DNA of 64,000 bases, taken from assembly GCA_027422505.1 (NCBI GenBank), contig JAPQWV010000005.1, forward strand, positions 8,685,501 through 8,749,500, given 5' to 3'. Origin of the DNA: Craterostigma plantagineum (taxonomy: Eukaryota > Streptophyta > Magnoliopsida > Lamiales > Linderniaceae). This document shows, piece by piece, positions 56,926 through 64,000 of the stretch (within the stretch, counting starts at the first letter, position 1; each line of letters starts with the position of its first letter). Under the pieces are notes generated by a model. That model did no database searches and was not told the origin of the DNA. It was given only the letters and a program-made list of their open reading frames with translations. The position numbers were made by a program, and so were the translations under genes.

Positions 56926-57010
56926 CCAATTCATTCTCGTTGCCTCTATAACGTTCTCCGCGAGAACATCTCAACAGTTTTTTCGTACCGCATTTCTTAT
57001 GCGACGAAAT
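56926..57010 (-). pseudogene. Separated N-terminal coding piece of the MULE transposase
   Basis: In the phase that continues into 47159, this piece reads HKKCGTKKLLRCSRGERYRG, then reaches the Gypsy target site. The Cys/basic pattern resembles the zinc-binding start of MULE/FAR1-type transposases. The Copia LTR begins at 57011, so the rest lies beyond the window. Confidence 0.6.
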
Positions 57011-57324
57011 TGTTAGGAATATTTTGTAGCATCCTTTAATTTATGTAATCTTGGATTAATATGTTTATTTAGAGGATTGTAGTAGTTTGGGGTGACTTAT
57101 GATATTAAGTCATAGTTTTGTATTGGGCTTTAATATACCAAACAATTGTGGTATATAAAGCCCAAATAGCCCTAATTAGGGTTTTATCAAAAGAATTAGA
57201 AAGGTAAGCCACCTTGTACTTTACCTTAGAAAAACACACACTAACACGCACTCAAGGTGTTCTTCACGTTTTACACATTCAAACCTTTCTTTTGATCCTT
57301 GTTTGGTAATAAAAAGGGCCAACA
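57011..57324 (+). repeat. 5' LTR of the Copia element
   Basis: Starts TGTTAGGAATATTTTG and ends GGGCCAACA, 314 bp. The end is fixed by the primer site that follows. The start is inferred from the TG and the change from MULE sequence, without the second LTR to confirm it. Confidence 0.75.
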
Positions 57325-57339
57325 AGTGGTATCAGAGCC

Positions 57340-58462
57340 TAACGCGGATCAATATCTTCCATTTGAATCCAGTTTTGCTCGATTCCGACGTGATTTGAAG
57401 AAGTTTTTGGCTTGAAAACTCATTTTCAACATTTTCTCTGTTTTTGGGTGTCTTTAACTCGTCTTCAATGATTTTTGACCCCTAAAACGTTAGAAAACTG
57501 CTACTGAGTATATTTATGTTCTTTCACGTCGATTTCAGTCAAGTTTGAGTAAGATTTGAGCAAAAACGAATCCAAAAATCTTTTTTTTTACTGAACTGTT
57601 CATAAATATCGACAGAACAGCACTTTTGAGTTTGAAGGTTTCGATCGAAACCCACAGTGAGTAGTTTCAATCGATTCGAATTTTGAGTTCTCTCTCACCA
57701 ATTTCACAGTTTCGATCGATACTATTCTCGGCGAAAGCCAAATTCGTTTCGCCCGAAACACTACAACTCCCAATTTCACAGTTTCGATCGATACAATTCT
57801 CGGAGAAAGCCAAATCCGTTTCGCCCGAAACGCTACAGTTCCTAATTTTACAGTTTCGATCGATACAATTCTCGGCGAAAGCCAAATCAGTTTCGCCTGA
57901 AACGCTACAGTATCCAATTTCGATCGATTTGCTAAGTTTCGCCCAACTCATATCTCGGCGAAAGTCCAAAATTAAGCCAATTTGGACCAAGATCGCCCGA
58001 AACCTTCTCATTTCTATCAATCGAAACTATTTATTCAAATCAAGACGAAATCCCTTTCGATCGAAACTAGCTCAATCTAATCTGAAATCCCTCTTTCGAT
58101 CGAAACTCACATTTTCAAAACTCTCTCGCCCGATTCTTGAAATCTTAACTCAATTTCAATTGCCCAATTCTCAACACTTAGGACCAATCGCCGAGTTTGT
58201 GTCCATATCATCATACTAGAATCGATCAAGCATTCAAATTGAGTAGAACAAAATCCTCAATCTCACATAACACCAATCGTTCCATACTTGAGCAGTACAC
58301 TAAATTCACCAAATTCTTATATTGCGACAGAATTCACCAAGTGAATTTACCTACTTAGACTCAACACTAGAAATTATTCAAACTTGACTATATTTTATTC
58401 AAAACTAAAGCATTTCATTTCGCAGATATATCTCGCGTTAACGATCATTACCAAACATAAAC
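57340..58462 (+). other. Long Copia leader
   Basis: Non-coding and rich in TTTCGATCGA words. It contains a ~71-bp tandem repeat at 57698-57915. Open frames on both strands here follow the repeat and are not genes. Confidence 0.6.
57698..57915 (+). repeat. Three ~71-bp tandem units in the Copia leader
   Basis: CAGTTTCGATCGATAC recurs at about 57707, 57778 and 57850, followed each time by ATTCTCGG.GAAAGCCAAA and TTTCGCC.GAAAC.CTACA. A partial fourth unit follows. TTCGATCGAA and TTTCGCCCGAAA are local palindromes. Confidence 0.75.
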
Positions 58463-60844
58463 ATGGACGGTCTTGCTATTGGATCTGACAACCGTGCACC
58501 ACTACTAAGATAGGGAGAGTACGGCATATGGAAGCAACGATTCATCAACTTTATAGAAATCAAGGATGTAGACCTCGCGAACGACATGCTTTCCTCCATT
58601 TTTGAAGGACCTGCTCAATTTTGGACCATCATTCCTGCTCAACCCGATGCGGTTCCTGCAATTCCAGAGAGGAGAACTCCTAAGGACCCTAGTCGATACA
58701 ACGATGCTGAGAGAGCACGAGCCAGAGCAGACAAGCTTGCGCGACACTATGTACTTCAAGCTCTACCAAATGATGTCTACAAGCAAGTTGACGCAATGGT
58801 CACTGCAAAGGAAATTTGGGATGAAGTCTGCAAGATGATGGTTGGAACGAAAGTTAGCAACTTGTCTAAGAAGTCCAGCATTCTCACTGCCTATGACTCC
58901 TTCAAAGCTAAGGAGGGGGAGGAACTTCGAGATGTCTATCTTCGTTTCCTAACCATCATCAACGAGATGAGAAAAATCAATATCCAACGCTCCAATCTCG
59001 AACACAACATCAAGTTCCTTTCCACACTTCAACCTGAATGGGGACGGATTGTAGTTCTGGTTAAGCAACAGAACAAAGATTTGGACGCTATGGACATTCA
59101 CTCCCTACACGATAATCTCTCACAGTACTCACAATATGCCAAAGAAATCAAGAACGAAGGGAAAACCAATGTTGACATGGAACCAATCGCACTCGTGACT
59201 TCTAAGTCAAGCAATAGGAGTTCAAGAATTTCTAAAGGAAAGCAGGTCGTTCAATCTGACACCTCTGACAACGCCGAATCTGACCAAGAATCTGAGGACG
59301 AACTCGAATCAATCAGAAAGAAACTGGCCATAATCTCAGAAACGGTCAACAAGATGAGCGCCAAGAAAACATCCTCCTCCTTCAACAAACAACGAACCTC
59401 AAGTGGAAAACAGAAGCTCGCTGCCCCTGATGAGACTGAAACTAAGAAATCTGAAGTGGTCAAGAAGTGCTTCAACTGTGGCAAGCCGGGTCACTTTGCT
59501 TCTGAATGCTTCAGACCTAAGAAGAAAAACACTGAATACTACAAGAAAAAATTTCAGCTCTCACAGCGCAAGGAGGCGGGGATTGTCTTGGTAGCTGAGG
59601 AAGAGGAATGGCTGGAGGACACATCTGACGAGGAGGAAGAAGAAATGGCCTTCATGGTGAAAAGCAGTGAGGATGACTCCGACGAAGATGAGCCAGCCCT
59701 CGGATCAGACAGGACGGATGTCTCTTCATCCGACCTGGAGGTATACACTCCATCCCTAGATGATTTTATTAAACTAGAACGTAGGATAGCCGAGCTCTCC
59801 ATGCATCGTAAAGATTACTCAGAACTCCAAAGAAACTTTAACAAAAATTATGCCTTATTAAACAAACAACAGGAAGAGATAGCTATTCTTAATGAATCTT
59901 TAACCTTATCTGAAACTAAAACAAAGACTTTAGAAGATCTTATAGAAGACAAAGAAAAGCAAATTAGTGGTATAAAGAGAATCTTGAAAGACAGTGAAGA
60001 GGAACGAGATAATGTATTATCTCAATACGAACTTATCACGAACGAACTTGTTCGTCTTTACAAGAAAGTCAAGGAGTTAGAGGATATAATCACCAAGAGA
60101 GGTCAATCTGAACGAACCGTCTTTCTTAGCCAACCTAAAGATGTAGAATTCTATGATCCCCGTGAAGGGTTAGGATATGAGCCGACTACTAACCCTGAAA
60201 CAGATAAAGTACTCTCACTGTACAATATTAAACGGTTTGGGTTAAGTATTGAACAGTTAAGGCCCTTCGTAAGCTCAAGAGAGGTGACTGAGTCTGACGA
60301 ACAGAAACGGAAGAATAAGGAATGGGCTCAAATCGCGTGTGACTACACAGTACTCAACAATAGCTACAAAACTAGAGAGACACCTCTCTCTGATGATTAC
60401 ATGTCACCATTTGGACCCGAAATTCAAGAAGACTCTGACGAACAGGCTAAACCTATTTATTCATTTATTTATATTCCTGAGATTATTCGGAAAATAGGTG
60501 CCTTGACAACCTCTCTTGGATCAGAAAGGAAAGCTCACGAAGAAGAGAAAACTATTTTGTTGAGCAAAATATATACTCTTAAAAACTTTCCTGATGTTCA
60601 CAAACCTTCCACCTCCCGTCCTGTTCCAGAATCCTCTACATATAAATGCAAACAATCTGCCAAGGAAATTCCTGTATCTCACACTAACTTTGTATCACAT
60701 GTACCCACAGACAAAGGCATGAGATCTAAGGAAGCGAAGAAGGTTCGATCTGGCTCAGCAAAGAAGACAACAGCCCCTGACAAGAAAAAGAGACCAGTCC
60801 CCAACCATTCTTCTCATGTTTCGAAATCTTTTTGCATTTCCTAA
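58463..60844 (+). pseudogene. Copia Gag with an early stop
   Basis: ATG at 58463 begins MDGLAIGSDNRAPLLR and meets TAG at 58511-58513. The same frame then stays open to 60844, with the next ATG at 58586. The UBN2-type Gag domain (WKQRFINFIEIKDV, ARHYVLQALPNDVY, AKEIWDEVCKMMVG) is followed by a CCHC knuckle CFNCGKPGHFASEC (about 59469-59510), an acidic stretch, and a long coiled-coil-like part (ELSMHRKDYSELQRNFNK and on). A Gag this long with a coiled coil is unusual for short-LTR Copia elements. The frame is lost near 60830. Confidence 0.75.
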
Positions 60845-61262
60845 AGTGACTTCTTGTAATGTCGCTGAACGTATTTCGTTATTTCATGCCCTAAATTCGA
60901 AATTCTGTCATGAAAACAATGCTATACTTTCTTTTCCTCACGTCAATCATTTCAACAAAAACGCTCCCACGTCGAATAGCATTCATTCTAAGAGCATATC
61001 ACCCACGCCGTCCAATCATTCTAACAAATCGAAAATAAAGAATCACACTGCATCCAAGACCAAGCCGAACAAGAAATTAAATCAAAAACAGATTTGGATT
61101 CCTAAATCCGAACTGCATTTTATAGGAAAACGTCACGCTTGGATTCTTAGACCAATTATCCAACAACCTAGCAAGGAAACATATCTAGCAACGAACAAGT
61201 TTACATTTAAACATGCTATCAAAGAAGGGCCCATCTATAAATGGGTGCCTAAACTTACTTGA
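60816..61262 (+). pseudogene. Gag-pol junction region of the Copia element
   Basis: A Lys/Asn-rich frame that appears to continue Gag in another phase and ends WVPKLT followed by TGA (61260-61262). Directly after the stop lies TTTCTTTTGCAGGTC, a good splice-acceptor-like sequence, and then the protease frame in the same phase. Confidence 0.5.
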
Positions 61263-62876
61263 TTTCTTTTGCAGGTCCGTCATGTGTGGTACTTAGATTC
61301 AGGTTGCTCCTCACACATGACTGGAAACAAAGAGCTGTTGAGCAACTTTTCTGAAGGATTTCTTGGAAAGGTCTACTTCGGAAACGGGCAATCTGCTTCC
61401 CTGCTAGGGACGGGTGATCTCATCCATGACAGACTGACCATCAAAGGGGTGTCTTACGTCGAAGGCCTGAGCTACAATTTATTCAGCATCGGACGCTTCT
61501 GTGACAAAGGCTACAAGGTGAACTTCGAGACCAACAAATGTAGTGTCACAGATAACAATGGAAGAGAGTTACTCACTGGCTATAGGAAAACGAATCTCTA
61601 CTCCATTGATCTCAAAACTGTCCGACCGACGTGCCTCATCTCTCGAGCCTCCCTACATCAGAACCATCTCTGGCATCAGCGACTTTCCCATCTCAACTTC
61701 AAAGACCTTAACAAACTGCGATCAGAAAACTTGGTCAAGGGACTTCCCTCGTTCAGATACCACAAGGAGAATCTCTGCTCAGCTTGCGAAATGGGAAAGA
61801 TAAGGAAGGCATCTCACCGAACCAAACACATAGCCTCAACTTCCAAACCTCTCGAACTCATTCATATGGATCTGTGTGGACCTATGCGAATCCAGACCAT
61901 TAATGGGCGAAAATATGTGTTGGTTATTGTGGATGACTTCTCGCGCTACACTTGGACCAAATTTCTCAGAACCAAGGACGAAACTCCAGGTCTAATCATT
62001 GATTTTATCAAGACCGCTCAATACCTCTACCAACTAAGTGCACAAATCATCAGAACTGATAATGGGACAGAATTTAAGAACAGAAAACTCAGTGACTTCT
62101 ATGCATCACTTGGAATCACTCAACAGTTCGCAGCAGCTAAAACACCTCAACAAAATGGGATAATTGAGCGCAAGAATAGAACCTTAGTTGAAGCAACTCG
62201 TACTCTCCTCATTCACTCTGGATTACCTCACTTCTTGTGGGCCGAAGCAATGAACACAGCTTGTTACACTCAAAATCGTGGCTCACTTCACAAGAGGTTC
62301 AATAGGACTCCCTATGAGTTGATAAATCGTAGAGTGCCAGACGTCTCATTCCTGAAAGTCTTTGGATGCAAGTGCTATGTGGCAAATGATCGTGAAGATA
62401 GAGGCAAACTTGACCCAAAAGCATCCGAAGGCATACTGGTGGGATACTCAACAACATCAAAAGCCTATCGCATATATCTCAAGGAGAAAAGATCTGTCAT
62501 GGAGAGCATTAACGTAACGTTTGATGAAGTAGACCGAGTCGTTTCTGCACAAATCAGTCCAGAACCAGGACTTCTACGAGAATTGACAAAGGATCAACCT
62601 AGCACTTCTTCTGCGGGCGGAACTTCAAAAACAAATGCGTTAAGTGACATGGAACTCGATCTCTTATTTGAAGATCTCTTCCCAAAGCCGCTACCACCCA
62701 CTGCTCCTACAACTTCTGCGGCACCAGAAAATATTGATCATGCGGAGACTAGCAATGACAATACCCCTCCTACAATGGAAAATCTTCACCTTGATGACGA
62801 TAGTGAACCCCAACAGATACAGAGATCATATCCAGCTCAGGTGCTGAAACTCCTCAGCCCTATGATACAACAATAG
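61263..62876 (+). pseudogene. Copia protease and integrase
   Basis: Opens with protease WYLDSGCSSHMTG (active Asp-Ser-Gly). The pre-integrase zinc region follows (HQRLSHLNFKDLNKL, CSACEMGK). The integrase core has its Asp in HMDLCGPM, its second Asp in IRTDNGTEF and its Glu in NGIIERKNRTL, then GCKCYVAN and a Ser/Thr/Pro-rich linker. All three catalytic residues are present. The frame breaks near 62835. Confidence 0.8.
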
Positions 62877-62877
62877 A

Positions 62878-64000
62878 AATTTCTTCAAGAGAGTCAGTAA
62901 TGCCACAACCTGGAGAAGAAATAGAACATCAGGCTGATCAAGGTGGAGAAACAATACACGATACAAACACAGCTGGATCATCACAACCTAGTACCAGAAA
63001 GTGGACTCGAGCCCACCCAAACTCACAAATAATTGGAGATCCCTCCACTGGAGTAACCACTCGGGCATCAACGATAACGAAAGCCTCTACTCCTGCTTTC
63101 TCAGTCAAAAGGAACCCAGTAAAGTAGCTGAAGCACTCACCGATCCAGACTGGATAATTGCAATGCAGGAGGAAATCAATCAGTTTGAAAGGTTGCAAGT
63201 TTGGAATCTAGTACCTAGACCAGCTGGGAAAACCATTATAGGGACTAAATGGGTGTTTAAGAACAAAAAGGACGAGCAAGGAGTTGTTATTCGGAATAAA
63301 GCAAGGCTGGTGGCAAAAGGTTACAATCAACAAGAAGGAATCGACTATGATGAGACATATGCCCCAGTCGCAAGAATAGAAGCCATCAGGATATTCTTAG
63401 CTTTCGCTGCACACAAAAACTTCACAGTCTACCAGATGGATGTCAAAACTGCATTCCTCAACGGAATACTAAAAGAAGAAGTTTTTGTATCCCAGCCTGA
63501 AGGTTTTGTAAACGAACAACTCCCAGACCATGTCTACAAACTCGATAAAGCTCTCTATGGACTTAAACAAGCTCCCAGAGCCTGGTACGAGGTCCTCTCG
63601 GATTTTCTCATCTCATCTAGTTTCACAAAAGGGAAGATTGATACGACTCTTTTTATCAAGAAGGACGGCTCAGACATTATGCTAGTGCAGATCTATGTTG
63701 ACGACATCATATTCGGGTCAACAGACTCACGAATGTGCAGGAACTTTGGGGATCTAATGAAGCAGAAATTCGAAATGAGCATGATGGGCGAACTAAGTTT
63801 CTTCTTAGGACTTCAGGTTAAACAGCTTCACGATGGAATCTTCATCAGTCAATCCAAGTACATTCACGACATACTCAAGAAGTACAACTTGGACAACTCA
63901 AATACTGCCATGACTCCCATGTCTACCTCATGCAAACTTGACGCAGATTCCTCAGGAAAATCTGTTAACCAGACAACTTATCGAGGCATGATAGGATCTT
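62878..64000 (+). pseudogene. Copia reverse transcriptase, runs off the window
   Basis: A linker in a second phase (to about 63090) leads after another frame change to reverse transcriptase in a third phase from about 63100: [77 protein letters not shown], and the catalytic [11 protein letters not shown]. It stays open to the window end in YRGMIGS. RNase H lies outside. Confidence 0.8.

Larger units (their letters stand above)
44016..57010 (-). mobile_element. OTU-carrying MULE, decayed and split by two LTR elements
   Basis: The left end starts GGGAATTACTATTCACC at 44016 and includes GACAATTTTGCCCTTGT (44075-44091), close to the MULE-1 subterminal box. On the minus strand lie a transposase (from about 57010 down to 45414, minus the Gypsy insertion) and an OTU-type frame (44682-45323). 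MULE sequence resumes at 56926-57010 after the Gypsy element, in the frame expected for the missing transposase N-terminal part. It is then cut by the Copia element. The right end lies outside the window, so no target duplication can be checked. Confidence 0.75.
57011..64000 (+). mobile_element. Copia LTR retrotransposon, truncated by the window edge
   Basis: The 5' LTR (57011-57324) is followed by a primer site TGGTATCAGAGC (57327-57338), a long leader with repeats, Gag, integrase and reverse transcriptase in Copia order. The 3' part and 3' LTR are outside the window. It inserted into the remaining transposase-coding DNA of the OTU-MULE. The coding region has a stop early in Gag, frame changes at Gag-pol and two more between integrase and reverse transcriptase, so it is not intact. 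Confidence 0.88.

Noticed and set aside
57600..58219. Frames of 105-178 codons in the Copia leader on both strands
   Set aside because: They follow the ~71-bp repeat and precede the real Gag start.

Overview
The window is nuclear DNA of a flowering plant, most likely a eudicot. This rests on intron-split genes with GT-AG borders, plant-type proteins (uncoupling protein, DIVARICATA-type MYB, Josephin-like protein) and typical plant transposon lineages (MULE, hAT, Tat/Ogre, Tekay/Del, Copia). I cannot name the species. I see no bacterial, organellar, rRNA, tRNA or CRISPR content.

Six genes look real: a mitochondrial uncoupling protein (16782-18793, +), a two-MYB-domain DIVARICATA-like transcription factor (31634-32539, +), a Josephin-like small protein (36858-37241, +), an FtsJ/TRM7-type tRNA 2'-O-methyltransferase (37476-39691, -), a starch-binding CBM20 protein (40220-41904, +) and a mitochondrial inner membrane protease subunit 2-like peptidase (42485-43844, -). 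The last four form a compact gene island of about 7 kb. They are ordinary housekeeping or regulatory genes and do not form one pathway.

Most of the rest is mobile DNA. From 1 to 8.5 kb there are small foldback elements, a 5.1 kb Mutator-like element (MULE-1, 1799-6942) and an interrupted foldback element holding a retroposon. MULE-1 carries captured kinase and IMP dehydrogenase fragments and a higher-order tandem repeat. From 9.5 to 14.7 kb lies a non-autonomous Tat/Ogre-like LTR element whose LTRs hold arrays of hairpin-forming repeats. A second MULE-like element (MULE-2, 19123-23255) has a perfect 9-bp target duplication and is filled with a short repeated motif. Between 25.6 and 30 kb are hAT-type and other inverted-repeat elements.

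From 44016 to the window end is a nested transposon cluster. A decayed MULE with an OTU-protease module has been broken by a Tekay/Del-type Gypsy element (47160-56920, target duplication CCTCT) and again by a Copia element (57011 to beyond 64000). The Gypsy 5' LTR itself carries a small hAT-type insertion absent from the 3' LTR.

The observations most worth following are the two MULE-like elements whose interiors are built from short motifs, the subterminal box they share with the OTU-MULE, and the hairpin-array LTRs. All boundaries were read by eye; no alignment or database search was run.
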